Assembly: GCA_914767715.1 (NCBI GenBank)
Contig: OU612071.1
Location: 4,528,001-4,592,000, forward strand
Source of the DNA: Membranipora membranacea
Taxonomy: Eukaryota > Bryozoa > Gymnolaemata > Cheilostomatida > Membraniporidae
Direction of reading: 5' to 3'
DNA: 64,000 bases
In this document: one piece after another, positions 40,717 through 52,761 of the stretch
Numbering within the stretch: position 1 is the stretch's first letter
How the letters are laid out: the number at the start of each line of letters is the position of its first letter
Translations under genes and position numbers: made by a program
Notes under the pieces: generated by a model
The model's input: the letters and a program-made list of their open reading frames with translations, nothing else
Told to the model about the DNA's origin: nothing
Database searches by the model: none

Positions 40717-41103
40717 TTAAACCACTGCTGCAACTGCTGGGTTTTCCCAGCAGAGCCACCAGTCAAAAATTTAAACAGAGAGTTGTGGCATCAAAAGATC
40801 TAGCCAGTAGCTTTGAATGGAGTTATATGAGCTCTCAAAGTGTAGGGAGTATCTTCTTCACCAGGGATCCACCATAAGTGATGACGAATTTTGTTGTTGA
40901 CCAATCAGGTGCCTTTAAAATCTAACAATATTTGTCAATACTAATAGTGGATGGCTTGGGAAGAAGATGCTCCCTACATTTTGAGTGCTCATATAACTTC
41001 ATTCAAAGCTACTGGCTAGATGTTTTGATGCCACAAATCTCTATTTGAATTTTTGACTGGTGGCTCTGCTGGGCAAAGCCCAGCTGTGTCAGCAGTGGTT
41101 TAA
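40717..41103. mobile_element. MITE with TTAAACCACTGCTG ends
   Basis: The ends TTAAACCACTGCTGCAAC and CAGCAGTGGTTTAA bound a palindrome closely related to the element at 33249-33585. It is inserted inside the first unit of the 39.8-45 kb array. Confidence 0.85.
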
Positions 41104-42904
41104 AGTATTATTGGTACGTAAGTGTCTTACAATATAATGTGATGGTTCCTATGATGCAGCTTTGATCGAGGCCAAATACAATCATATGTGAGAAAGGCCC
41201 ACAATTTTGTGCAGCGAGTTTTGCAAAAACTCATGGTCTGATGATAAGCTGTTGTGGTCAACTATGATATCTTATTTATGACAACAGTTATTTATGGATA
41301 TTTTGACTGATTGAAACCGCTGGTGATGGTGGATATATCATCCTATAAAAAGCCCTGTCCTTTACTGCTTTGAGTGAACATTAAAATAACAGAAAGCAAA
41401 TAAAATTGTGAGGGATTTTCTAATCACATTTGAGAGCACAAGTGGATTATATCACAATGCCTCATAAATCTAGGCAACGCTCATAATCTGTCACATCAAC
41501 AATGCCATAGATATTTTCAGTTATTTGTGTTCATAGGAGCACTCAATTTTTGCAAAGGCCATATTTTTACACGCATTATCGATCAATATTTCTCTGAGGC
41601 CTTCTGATCAAAAAGCTAGCAAGCTTGTGTATATAGTGCAAGTTTCAATTGCTAAATATATTTCAATGTATAAACATGAACTATTTGAGCACAAAGGAGT
41701 CTCATACAGACAGGAAAGTTGAAGTAAAAATCTTATTATAGCAGCTTTTAACTTGAGTAGAGGTGTTTAAAAAGAAAACAGCAGAGTTATTTCTTCATTT
41801 GCGCTATTCAATGAAATCAAACGTAAATCTGTGGGAAGAATTTGGATGTATAAACATGAACTATTTGAGCACTAAGGAGACTCATTCAGACAGGGAAGTT
41901 GAAACATTTTTAGTTGTGATAATTTAATTGAATGGGTTGAGGGGGTTTAACAAAAGACAGTCTCTTTTGTTTAGCTGATCGAGGGGTGAGACTGAATTTA
42001 AACTGAGTGCCGCTAAACAATTATACTAAGCACTGGAAGGGCGACTTATGCTGAGCTCAGACAGGGAAGTAAACAGCAAAGGAAGCTCATAGAGAGAAAT
42101 ATTAATCGATGTAAAACATTGGGATTTACGAGCAAAACAGGGGTAGCCACATTCAGTCTTCTCTCCCTTAGACATGAATAAAAGAAGTAGCAGTAACTTA
42201 ATAATGTACAGAACTGATATGATCCAGAATCTGATACACAACCCTAATCAAGTCTTGTTCCCAGTGCATTAAACTTGCCCAGACCCGTGGAAATTAGATT
42301 TCTTCAATAAAAAAATAGTGCAAGTACCTGCTACTCAGATAAATATGATACACACAATAAACTACAACCAAGCTCTTTTGTTTGACCAAATGGAGGGGGA
42401 AATCGAGCCCAATATGTTATGCTGTATATCAAACACTACTTTGAATAATTCAATCAGACCAGTCCAATTCGCAGAACCACTTAAAGCGGCTGTTCATGAG
42501 TGTTCAGGGGTTGTAAGTAGGTCACCAATCTCAATTGATTTCTTATACAAAAACATTGCTAAACATTGCCGAGTTATTTTTTTAAACATTTACTCTTTGC
42601 CAGCACAAATCAGGCTGATTCAGACAGGGAAGGTGTGAGTTCAAAGTTCTTGTTGGTTCCTAAGTGTCTCCCAATACAACGTGATGATTCCTATGATGCA
42701 GCCTTGATTGAGACCAAATAAAAATATATGTGAGAAAGGCGTACAATTTTGTGCAGTGCAGTGCAAAAACCCATGGTCTGATGATAAGCTGCTGTTACGG
42801 TCAAATTATGATATATTATTTATGTTCATGTTCATGTTAATGTTCATGTTATTTATCGATATTTTGACTGAATGAAGCCGCTTGTGATGGTGGATATATT
42901 ATCC

Positions 42905-42912
42905 TATAAAAA
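42905..42912 (+). promoter_or_regulatory. TATA-like box, conserved among array units
   Basis: TATAAAAA followed by AGCCCTGTCCTTTACTGC. Equivalent boxes lie at 41344-41351 and, altered to TATTAAAA, near 44313. About 105 bp downstream an ATG (43019) opens MANKSRQSSKSVASIICQLL. The same ATG in the other units is followed by an early stop. Confidence 0.4.
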
Positions 42913-45036
42913 AGCCCTGTCCTTTACTGCTTTGACTGAACATCAAAAGAACAGTCAACAAATCAAATGGTGAGGGATTATCCAGTCGTATTTGAGAGTG
43001 CAAGTGGATTATATCACAATGGCTAACAAATCTAGGCAAAGCTCAAAATCTGTCGCATCAATAATTTGCCAACTCTTACTATTAATAATGCCAAAGTTAG
43101 TTTCAGTTATTTGTGTTCATAGGAGCACTCATTATTTGCAAAGGCCATGTTTTTACATTAATTATCGATCAATATTCCTCTGAGGCGTTCAAAAAGCTAG
43201 ACAATCTTGTGCATATAGTGCAAGTTTCAATTGATTAGTTTATTTTGATGAATAAACATAGACTATTTGAGCACAAATAAGACCCATTTAGACAGGGAAA
43301 TTGAAATTTTCTTAGTCGTAATAATTGAATTAAATGGAATGAATTGAAGTTTGCATAAAACATAAAGACTGGGTAACGGATACACATTAACTATTGGGCA
43401 CAGATCACACTGACTCAGACAGCGAAGTTGAAAGATTAAAATATCATTATAGCAGCTTTTAACTGGAATAGAGAGGTTTAAAAAGAAAACCACAGAGTTA
43501 TTTCTTTATTTGTGCAATTGATTGAAGTCGATCAGAAATCTGTGGGGATAAATTTCACTGAGTGCACACTAGAGTGCTTAGTACTGCAGGCAGCTCACAT
43601 TGAGCTCAGACGGCGTAATCTATTTTGTCTAGGTGATTGAAGCATAAGAAAGAAGTCAAACTGAATGCACGCTAAACAAGTTATACTAAGCACTGAGAGT
43701 GACTTATGCTGAACTCAGACAGGGATGTGGACGGCACAGGAAGCTCTATATCACAGCATTGAGGGATATGGCTTTATGTTTCAAGATTTACATCGATCAT
43801 TGATGTCAATAGCAAAATAAAAGGCACTAGTAGCTTTTAGTGTACAAAACAGACATGATCCAGAATGGGATACACATCCCTTAAGTTTTATTCCCAGTGC
43901 AACATCCTTGCCCAGATCCGTAGAAATCAGATCGATATTATACATACACTTAAACTAAAACCGAGCTCATTTGTTTGACTGCCTTGTATAGTTCAATTAA
44001 ACCCGTCTAATTTGTAGAACCATTTCAATTTTCTCTGTTCGCCAGTGTTCAGGGATATAATCAGGAGAACAATCTGAATTAAATTCTTATGAATTCTTAT
44101 AAAAACTAACCTTTTGACAGCGCAAATAACTCTGACTCAGGCAGGGAAGTTGCGAGCTCAAAGCTCTTACAATACGCCATGATCATATTTAAGTTGCTTG
44201 AGTCCAAATACATAATATTTGAGAAAGGCTTTTAGTTTGGTGCTCTGAGTTTAAAAAACACAATCAGGATGAAAAGCTGTTACAGTAAGCCATGAGGTGG
44301 ATATTATATTCATATTAAAAAAAAGCTCTGTCTTTTACTGCTACAGATGAAGTGATGAGGTATTTTTGTATTATACTGAATAGCACATATTACGCACTAT
44401 TTCACGATGCCTAACAAAAACTAAACGAAGCTTATGCTCTGTTGTGTCAATAACTTGTCAGTTCTAACTATCAATCTAACCAAAGTTAGTTTCAGCCATT
44501 TGTGTTCACAGGAGCACTCATTTTTGGCAAAGGCCATATTTTTACATTCATTATCGATCAATATTCCTGGGAGGCGTTCTGATCAAAAAGCGAGACAAGC
44601 TTGTTAATATAATGCTAGTTTCAATTGTTAAGTTTATTTTGTTGTATAAACATGAACTATTTGAGCACCAAAGAGACCCATTCACACAGGGAAGTTGAAT
44701 GTTTTTAGTCATAATAATTGAATTTAATGGAATGAATTGAAGTTTGTACAAAACTAAAATGCAGCGTAATGGATAAACATAAAGTATTTGAGCACAAATC
44801 ACACCGGTTTAGACGGAGAAGTTGACAGATTAAAATCTCATTCTACAAGCATTCAACTTGAATAGGATTGTTTGAATGCCATGCAAGCAGCACACATTGG
44901 AAATTATCATGTTAAGTACTGAAGGCAGCCCACACTCAGCTCAGACAGGGAAGTTGACAGTGTATACTTGCTAGTGTACAGAACTGGAGGAACAGCTCAA
45001 CAGCTTGGAGGTATTTTGCTTGATACCAATATCAGG

Positions 45037-45069
45037 ATGTCTATAAAACTTTTCACTGCAATCATCGAG
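45037..45069 (+). CDS. NHL receptor gene, exon 1
   Basis: ATG at 45037 reads MSIKLFTAIIE and ends ATCGAG|GTAAGC, phase 0. A TCAGACAGGGAAGTTGACAG motif lies about 90 bp upstream (44940-44960). The same exon end and donor occur at 62333-62338 (ATCATGGAG|GTAAGC). Translation could also start at Met in exon 2, with exon 1 as 5' UTR. Confidence 0.6.
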
Positions 45070-48000
45070 GTAAGCATAACATTTTCATTACGTTTTAAAA
45101 TAGTGATATGGTGGTCTAGTGATCTCCTGGGTTAATATTTCTCAGTAGGGCAGGTTCTTGGTGGGAACGTTTATGCATTGCTAGAAGGTCTACTGTGATT
45201 TGAGATGTACATGATGTTCCCATCTGTTGAGCTAGCACAGAACTAACCACATTTATTCTTGACTCAATACATTACATTACATTACATTACAACTTATCCT
45301 TCACGCCGGCGGAAGGATAAATGTAAAAGTAAACACTCCAGTATTCCAGTATTTATGTATCACAAAAGACGAGATTATAGTTAAAATCTATTTTACTGAG
45401 GTGAGATGTTCACCTTTTGAGGGCAGAGAATTGTTTAAGATTTTCATCTGAAGGTTAGACATTTTATAAGTGAAACGTTGAAAGCATGGCAATGCATGGG
45501 TTTGATGTCATAAAGTTAAAATGTAGGTTATACCAATGAAAAAACTTTGAGAGCAAATCTAACACAGGATCTTAATTTTAGATGAGATTCTTAGGTAAAG
45601 CCCCTATAGTTTCCTTATTTCAATACAAGGATACACAGCTAGTCAACATTTGGCTTAAGCCACAATACAGACTAATCTGAGATGTTTATCAGCACTACTT
45701 GAGACTTGGAATACAGGCAGAATTTCTGTGGTTGCGTTTACCAATAATTTAAATGGACAATGGAAATCCAATCGTAGCTTTTTAAATCTGATCTGACATA
45801 TATGCTCTTCGAATGGTGGTGTTTTTAGGCATTTTAGGGATTTGTCTTTCTAGAGGCGAAAGTTTGGAAGCTTATGCAGTGTTTATGAGTTAATCATGTT
45901 CTTGTTTTCTACTACTGTTGCCTTAGTTTGGTCATCCAGCAACTGAGCCGACGATTTTTCCGCTGGGAAAAGGTAGATCGAAACGGATCATAATGAATGC
46001 AATATGCAGTATGTTTTATCTGTTCTACAGCTGCAGCCTTATAGTTTCTCTTCATGCCGTAAAAGAAGGAGCTGCCACCCTGCACTCTCAGCAAAAAGAG
46101 TACAAATGACAGTCAAAAGGGCATAGCATGTGAACCGTAGAAGTAAAAATGCAACATTTCTACACTCAGCTAAGCACATTGATTGTGATGAAGTTATGAA
46201 ATCGGAAATTTCAGTGTATTATTTTCAAATAAAACACCTACATAATAATAACAAAAGATGAGGGGATATTTTGAGCAAATCATTAAACACATAGCGTATT
46301 GAAAGACCGCCAGCATGTCATAGTGTGCTTTCATTTCACTGTCTTAGTTGGAAGAAAACTTTTCGCATAACTCAGACTAATACATACTCACTCACACAGT
46401 GTAACCCAGTATTTAACCTTCATTCAGAGATTAGCTGGCTGCTCCCCAGTAAAATGCGATTTGTATTCTAGTAACAGCAGTCATAAATACAGATTTACTA
46501 ATCTGTGTAACGATACGGAGGACTATATCAAAAATTAATCTCTCTTTGGCTCTTTAGATTAGGTATATTGGGTTCACTGTCTTTCAATCGCTCTTATTTT
46601 CTATCTTCAGATGATCATGATTTGGTGTGTAGTGCTGTTAATGAGTTGTACAGCTGGACTAAGGTGAGTTATTTGCCATTATCAGGATAACCCAATGTTC
46701 ATTTTATCAATTTAAAATTAAACAAAACTCAAGGATCGTATTACATTATATATTTCTATATAATATATATATTTTTGAAAATGGTGCCGATGATTCTGAA
46801 TTTCTTTGTATTATTGACTATCCATTGCATTAAGATCACAAATTATTGTAACGTTTATTTGTGTCTTTTGCAAATTTCCCACAATTAGATTGGTAACGAT
46901 GAATAGACCAACCGTTTTTCAATTTTACTGTTTAATTTGCAGTGTAGCCTCAATTTAAGGAACAAAAAAGAAGTTTAGTATATATGGTAACTTAAATCAT
47001 GATCTTTTATAGGCTTTCTCCTAATGATTATATGGACACATACACCATCACGGAAAGCGATGTGTACCATATGGCAGAGGATAGATTCAAACCCGGAAAT
47101 GTTCTTCTCAGTGATAGTCACTCGCTCAAATCTACAGACGGTACTACCACATCACTCATAGTAGGGTCAGCGCTGCAGCCTGGATACACTGAGGGTGTCG
47201 GGGATCTGGCTAGGTTTAGATATATCACTTCCTTCTTTCAGCTGTCCGACACTAACGTTCTTGCAGTGGATTACTCAAATCACTGCTTCAGGACTGTTGA
47301 TCGGTTTACAAATTCAACCGCTATATACATAGGCACATGTGAGGTCATTGGTGATAGAGATGGGACTGATACAGTCGTCTATTATCCAACGGCAATAATA
47401 GAAGATCTGAAGAACCCTGGTCATTACTTCGTTACTGAATCTTCGGGAAATGTTCTGAGGTACCTGTCAGTCAGCGGAGGAAAGAAAAATGTCACTACTC
47501 TGTACAGAGGATCACTATCCTATATTAATATGGCCCAACAGAAATCAACAGGAGATATCTACATTACATACGGTCATGGTGTGACTGTGTATGACTATCT
47601 GAGTAAGACAATGTCCAACTTAGTAGGATCTTCATCTTGGGGATTTGTTGACGGAGTTTTCTCTGTTATCAGATTTTACAATCCACGGGGCATTGAATTT
47701 TTGTCTGGTGAGCTCATACTCCTTGCTGATCGGAATAACCGCAGACTGCGATTATTAGATCTGACCACAAACAAGAGTTCATCAATCTGCTCTGGGACAC
47801 AAGAACATGAAGATGGAAATCTAGCCTCCTGTCAGCTCAACTTTCCTTGGTCACTACTGATCATTCATGACACCCTCTATGTCGGCGATTATCAAAGAAT
47901 TAGAAATATACATGGTTAGTAAAGTCAAATAGTAACAGGAAACTGTGGAGATAACAGATCTATGAATACAGGGAGATAACCCTCGTAGGTTACTTTATGT

Positions 48001-49785
48001 CTGAATATGGTTTATTTGTTTTCTCTCACTGAATTAAAGCCAGCTTAACTTAAATCATCATTGGCGGTGATTATGTGAGTTCATTGCGCAGCAATCGAAT
48101 GAGATTTCCAGTAGGAATGTTTTATCAGTATCAGTGTTCTGTATGTCTAGCTCAGATTGTTTATTGCTGTTCAATATTTGTGATCTGATTATTCAGGAAC
48201 TGCTTCCACTACCACAACAGATGATGACAAATCAACGAAAGGTATTCTTTATCAGACGCAACTCCATTTCCTAGCCTGTATTGATTATTATCAGTATAAT
48301 TCCGCATAAGCAAATGTCCTGTGTAATTTAATTTTTTCGTTCAGTGCTATGATAGAAACCACATTGCAAATTAATTTTGATCATTGAAAGCATTGGCATG
48401 TCATTTTTGACTTAGAAAATACACTTTTTGTAAGATTTTGTAAAATTCAAGATAACATGTATTTATTACAGATGGATTCAACGAGAGAACAACTGACGAG
48501 GCAATTGAAACTCCGATTCTGTCAGAGGTCCACATTGCGATAATATCTGCTGCGACGCCTGGGACTATTATACTGATTTTATTCTTCATCTCAGTAGCTT
48601 ACATAGTAAGACTGAGGACACAGGCAAACTCAGGTAATCAAAGGTGAGTTCCTTTTATAGTTTGTTGATGAAGCCCCCTCAGAGGAATCAGCTGTGGTAA
48701 TATGACTTTGTGAATAGTTCTCATCTGTCTAAATTTATATTTTGTTATTTGCATCCTCAATGGTAATGATTTTCAAACGCTGTGAGATAGTAAAAAAAGG
48801 AAAAAACAAGCTACAATAATTTGACATACCCTTGTTTTCAGCATAAAAAAATCAGATAATATAATTGAAGTCTTGACAAGAACAGAGTCATCAACTACGA
48901 AAAGGAGAGTTATTTTGTTTGAGTTCATAATTCATTTGTTGTAGGGCAGATAACTCTAACATGAGAATGCAAGACCTAGATGAGACAAATGCTGATGGTC
49001 AGACAATGACTGATCACCACAGTAACCAAACATACACCACACTTACCCAGCACAGAACAAGTGATCATATCTACAGCACTGCTAAGTAAGTTAATTGTGC
49101 TAGCAGACACTACCTACTAGTTATATAAAAAGATGAAACATACATAGAGATTGTAATATCAGGTCAAAGCACCCAGTAAATCAAAACGTACATGAGGGCA
49201 ATAGTGTGCTGATGTACGTTTAAATTTAAATTTATGAGCTAAGCTCTATCGAGTCTAACAAGAATGTATCCTAGAATGACCACTTCCCTTTGTCAATTGA
49301 CTTACCTATCTGGGGGGTCTTTCAATTAGAAACAGCCAAAATCACAATTTGATTGCTCACTCCCCGAGTGAGTGATACCTGCTAGGCTCTCACTTTCAGA
49401 TCGCTCACTCACTTGATGGAACTATATACATTCTGAGTGAACGATTTGAGAGCGATTTTGTCTAATTGAAAGACCAAGTGAGTGATAATTTTGGAGCGAT
49501 GTGATAGTGATAACTTGCTTTAGTAAAGGATCACTCTTTCTAATTGCAAAACCCCCCTGAGTAACAAACTAAACACGCTCTATAGGTTTTTTTATCATGG
49601 GGATTATGTTGAGACTCTGTATATCCATACAGTTCTGATCTTGTAGTCAAGCAGCAGCCAATATTCAACCAATTCCTACTGGATGGAATCTTTCTGCCGG
49701 AGACGAAAACCCTTACGAGGGTCCATATCAGAATCCAACAAGCCCTCAAGCTGACTGTGAAGTTTACAGCGAGCCAAGATATTAA
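45037..49785 (+). CDS. seven-exon gene model: NHL-type ectodomain receptor with tyrosine-motif tail
   Basis: Joins 45037-45069, 46611-46663, 47013-47914, 48197-48241, 48472-48643, 48945-49085 and 49647-49785. That is 1485 nt and 494 aa, with all junctions GT-AG and phase-compatible. Residues 1 to about 28 form a signal peptide (MIMIWCVVLLMSCTAG). Residues 29-330 form a repeat domain with NHL/beta-propeller features (AVDYSNHCFRTVD, LADRNNRRLRLLDL) and N-glycosylation sites NST, NVT and NKS. A Thr-rich stalk follows, then a membrane helix at about 366-390. The cytoplasmic tail has Tyr432 (YTTL), Tyr445 (IYST), Tyr472 and Tyr476 (YQNP, a Grb2-SH2-type YxN), Tyr489 (YSEP) and Tyr494. It looks like a type I receptor signalling through SH2 proteins; ligand and pathway are unknown. 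Paralogous pieces lie at 2278-2770 and near 62.3 and 63.6 kb. Confidence 0.75.
45070..46610 (+). other. intron 1 of the NHL receptor gene
   Basis: No supported feature except an ATTAC pentanucleotide microsatellite at about 45270-45292. The minus-strand open frame at 45912-46094 is unsupported. Confidence 0.5.
46611..46663 (+). CDS. NHL receptor gene, exon 2 (signal peptide)
   Basis: Acceptor ttctatcttcag, donor CTAAG|GTGAGT, phase 0 to 2. It encodes MIMIWCVVLLMSCTAGL, a typical hydrophobic secretion signal. Confidence 0.8.
47013..47914 (+). CDS. NHL receptor gene, exon 3 (beta-propeller ectodomain)
   Basis: Acceptor cttttatag, donor CATG|GTTAGT, phase 2 to 1. A single 902-nt exon holds the whole ectodomain of about 300 residues. 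Repeated units run from a hydrophobic strand through a D-x-x-N turn to IR/LR-x-[VL]D, as in NHL repeats. Cys residues (HCF, GTC, SIC, SC) could form disulfides. The weak donor GTTAGT is supported by the phase match to the stalk exon. Confidence 0.85.
48197..48241 (+). CDS. NHL receptor gene, exon 4 (stalk)
   Basis: Acceptor gattattcag, donor GAAAG|GTATTC, phase 1 to 1. It reads GTASTTTTDDDKSTK. The symmetric phase would permit skipping. Paralogous exon at 2720-2770 (minus). Confidence 0.75.
48472..48643 (+). CDS. NHL receptor gene, exon 5 (membrane helix)
   Basis: Acceptor tatttattacag, donor CAAAG|GTGAGT, phase 1 to 2. It contains TTDEAIETPILSE, then a hydrophobic stretch ending ISVAYIV and a basic stop-transfer RLR. 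Paralogous exon at 2278-2444 (minus). Confidence 0.85.
48945..49085 (+). CDS. NHL receptor gene, exon 6 (cytoplasmic)
   Basis: Acceptor atttgttgtag, donor GCTAA|GTAAGT, phase 2 to 2. It encodes ADNSNMRMQDLDETNADG, then NQTYTTLTQ and SDHIYSTA with two candidate phospho-tyrosines. Confidence 0.8.
49312..49558. mobile_element. MITE with GGGGGG ends in the last receptor intron
   Basis: Left end GGGGGGTCTTTCAATTAGAA and right end TTCTAATTGCAAAACCCCCC are inverted with two changes, 247 bp apart. Internal copies of GAGTGAGTGAT and CAATTAGA add further symmetry. Confidence 0.75.
49647..49785 (+). CDS. NHL receptor gene, exon 7 (tail and stop)
   Basis: Acceptor tgatcttgtag. It encodes QAAANIQPIPTGWNLSAG, then ENPYEGPYQNPTSP and CEVYSEPRY, with stop TAA at 49783-49785. 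Four tyrosines are clustered, one in a YxN context. AATAAA follows at 50518-50523. Confidence 0.8.
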
Positions 49786-49789
49786 AAGA

Positions 49790-52190
49790 ATCAAAGATAC
49801 CGAGCTGAAAATCTTCAGATTAATAATTGAATAACATTGTTTACTGTGCCCTGATCATTCAAATATGCTAACATTTATTTTTTCATGCAGAGTGAATTTT
49901 GAGCCGACAAGGTTTTTTGAATGTGACCAAAAAATTACCGATAGTGTAATTTAACGAACAAAGCCTAACAAACGAAGTGTCCTAATTAATGTTTGAATAT
50001 TCACAATCATTGTTCACATCTTCTTTTATTTGATTAAAATGTGTTTTAAATTTGAAGAAAAATATTTCATATCACAAGTAAGAATATTAGATTATATGTA
50101 TTTTGCAATATTCCTGGCCTTTGTTTTGCACGAAATAACTTTTATTAGTAGTGATTCCTCAACTGGTCTGCGTTACCATTATCTGCATTAGTCTCATACA
50201 CTGTTACCACTACTATGATTATTATTATAATAACATTCAACATTTTAATTATAGATATTATTATGGTGTTCAAAAATATTCGCTTTCATTGGAGCTCACA
50301 CTATGTAATCTGAAAACATTCTATGACCTGTGAGTGTTCTGAGTTGTACCTTTATGCTTTTCTGATATTATGTTGCACTCATTAGAATCATTAAAAGATA
50401 GATAAACAGTTTATTTTCTTTTGCATTGCTTCTTCCACACAAAAAAAAACTAGTTTTGTTGATAGTAGTTATTTTATGAAAGTATACCCTTTAAGCTATT
50501 ATGCTATTATAGTCGTAAATAAAGTATTTCCTAGCTAAACAGAATAAGCTATGCGTCTGTTGAATATTATCAAAACTTGATCATTTTGAGCTTCAGTCTA
50601 TAAAGTCAAATTTTAGAAACGAAGACCCTAAAAAAAGTAATTTTGCATCTTCAAATGATGAACTCGTAGATGTGTTTGATACGTGGAGTATTTAGACACT
50701 GCAAAAGGGTTTCACAATACTCAAACAAAATATGACAGTATATTAATTTACTGTTGAATGTTTGTTATACAACTTCTAATTGGTAGACACTAGATTATTA
50801 CTACACAACAACTGGGTCCTAGCATTCAATTGTTGGCTGTGGCTTCTAGGTACCTACATTGCATACCGGTCTAGTACTCATTGGATCGCAATACTGAATG
50901 GTGGCCTAGAATTTGCCATGTCTATTGATTTTAGAATTCGGTGTTGTCCTCTTAGAAATTGAGAGAGGATAACTCCGACCCTCATGGCTATATTTTAGCT
51001 TACACCAAGAGCTTTATAAGGCGCCGACTATTACTTTCTTCAACAAAAACGTTCATATATCAGAGTATTTAAATATATATATATAATCTGATATATATAA
51101 ATATGTTGAGATATACTAACTTGAGCTGCCCTTGTGTAAAAATTCAAATGATAGGATGGGTTTGATATGTTATCAATGAAGTAGTGGTTTCCTCCAACCA
51201 ATGGTGTTCCAATGGCTCCTCAACCTTGAGCTTTTATTGGGTGCATTCGGTCAGTCACCTCAAATAAACCATGAATCTATTGAAGCTACGGATTTACTTT
51301 TCGTGTTCTCACAATGATAATAGTTTAAGTGGTTCGAAAAGGTGTGAATAGACACATCGTAACTTTGAAACTTTAGTAACCAACGGATGTAACAAAGTGT
51401 AGGTGTAGCCTTGAGACCTAGCCACATTCTCATTTCTACAAAAAACTGGCCGCAAGACAAGGCTAGCATTGTTTCTACATGCACTTATTCACGTCTAATT
51501 GTTCTCTCTGGGTAAAATGTTAGAATAAAGGAACTGGCTAAACAATACTGACAAGATTGTAATATTATTTTAAGAATCCATATTTAGAGCGACACCTCAC
51601 TAGAAATGTAACATGTTTATTACTATGAACGGCCCTAAAATCTGTGTCACAGCGGCCATCTTTTTATTGCTTTATAACATTGCGAATGGATATTTTAGTA
51701 TCTTTGTTATGTTAATATTGAGGCAGTATAAGATTTGTCACAGTATTCCGGGTTTGATTGTAGGGTTAACCTGGTGGGTCTATGGGGGGGGGGGGGGTTA
51801 ATTAGTTTGCACTGTACCACGGTGTACTTTAATTCAATTTTAATTAGCGAATATAGTTATATTAACACGCTCAAACATTTTGACAAATTTGTACCCTCAA
51901 GGTTCACAAGAATAACTAGTCCCTACAAGCGTGAGTAATAGTAAATCTCGACACTGTAGTGGTAGTTTTAATAAATCAAAGGCCCCCCTCCGTGCCTGAG
52001 CTTTCAGTCAACCCTTGGCTGGGAGTATTACCTTTATTTTGTTTAATATTGGTAACAGTGTCAACACAATTACCATGTTACCGCTGATACGGCTTATCTG
52101 CTGAAATCAAATTAGCTCTTCTCGCCTGTGTATCATAAAAATACACTCGCCCTATAGCCACAGATAACTTCAGTAAGTCTTATGTATAAT
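49790..52190. other. 3' flank of the receptor gene, dispersed repeat
   Basis: No coding feature is supported. About 50820-50985 is a diverged copy of 55830-56000, sharing TTGCATAC, GTCCTAG and TCCTCTTAGAAA-type segments in the same order. A G-run of 13 lies near 51785, and AT microsatellites lie around 51070. Confidence 0.5.
50518..50523 (+). promoter_or_regulatory. candidate polyadenylation signal for the receptor gene
   Basis: AATAAA about 730 bp past the stop codon. Confidence 0.3.
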
Positions 52191-52512
52191 TTGTAAGTTA
52201 TGTATAATTTGTCACCTCAATACATTTCTGAGTTCTTTGTAAATGTAGATTATAGATTTCCTAAACGGTATGATAAACTTGTAAAAGTACCTTTTGACAA
52301 CCTAAATCATGTAGTTGCGAGCAAATTCAATGGCTTACCTTACCATATCAGATCAGTTGACAAGTTTACACACTTTAAAAGAATGGTCATCAATCATATA
52401 TACCAATCTATATGATTTTTAATACACTTATTCTTTCCTCTTTATTTTTATGTCACATCATGTAAAACATCTTTTCAATATGATGTTGATGACAATAAAA
52501 TGATTGAAAAAA
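52190..52512 (+). pseudogene. 3' end of a non-LTR retrotransposon
   Basis: A 71-codon frame (52200-52415) ends FNGLPYHIRSVDKFTHFKRM. This is the W/F-N-x-L-P then F-K pattern seen at the C terminus of many non-LTR reverse transcriptase proteins. It is followed by AATAAAATGATTGAAAA, a typical element tail. Everything upstream is missing. Confidence 0.65.
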
Positions 52513-52761
52513 ATGTTGGGCACTCATGTGATACCCTAATATCAGTGTTTAACTTGAGAATATTACAGACTAAGAGCCAAAGATAAAACGTTAGCTACGC
52601 CTGTTCAATATAAGGTTAGCTAGAGAATTCCACATACTTTGTTGGGTTGCTGTCTCTGCTCACGTTGGACTTCTGCTGTTATACTGAGTCTTACGGGTAA
52701 GACACGCTCTTATAATTTAAGACTGAATTCGGGTTAGTGATTTCTTTCTTCTTTGTCTTAC

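Larger units (their letters stand above)
39757..45030. repeat. degenerate tandem array of promoter-like 1.4-1.8 kb units
   Basis: At least three and a half diverged copies start near 39757, 41525, 43105 and 44495. Each starts with text like TGTGTTCATAGGAGCACTCA and GCAAAGGCCATATTTTTAC. It continues with AACATGAACTATTTGAGCAC, then CAGACAGGGAAGTTGA-type motifs, CAGACATGATCCAGAATG and GTTCAGGGGTTGTAAG. A TATA-like box (ATCCTATAAAAAAGCCCTGT) and TCTAGGCAAAGCTC come at the end. The first copy is interrupted by a MITE (40717-41103). The last partial copy runs into the first exon of the receptor gene. No copy has a long open frame. Confidence 0.85.

Noticed and set aside
50780-50962. Plus-strand 60-codon open frame
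   Set aside because: It overlaps a repeat shared with 55830-56000 and shows no conserved reading frame between the two copies.
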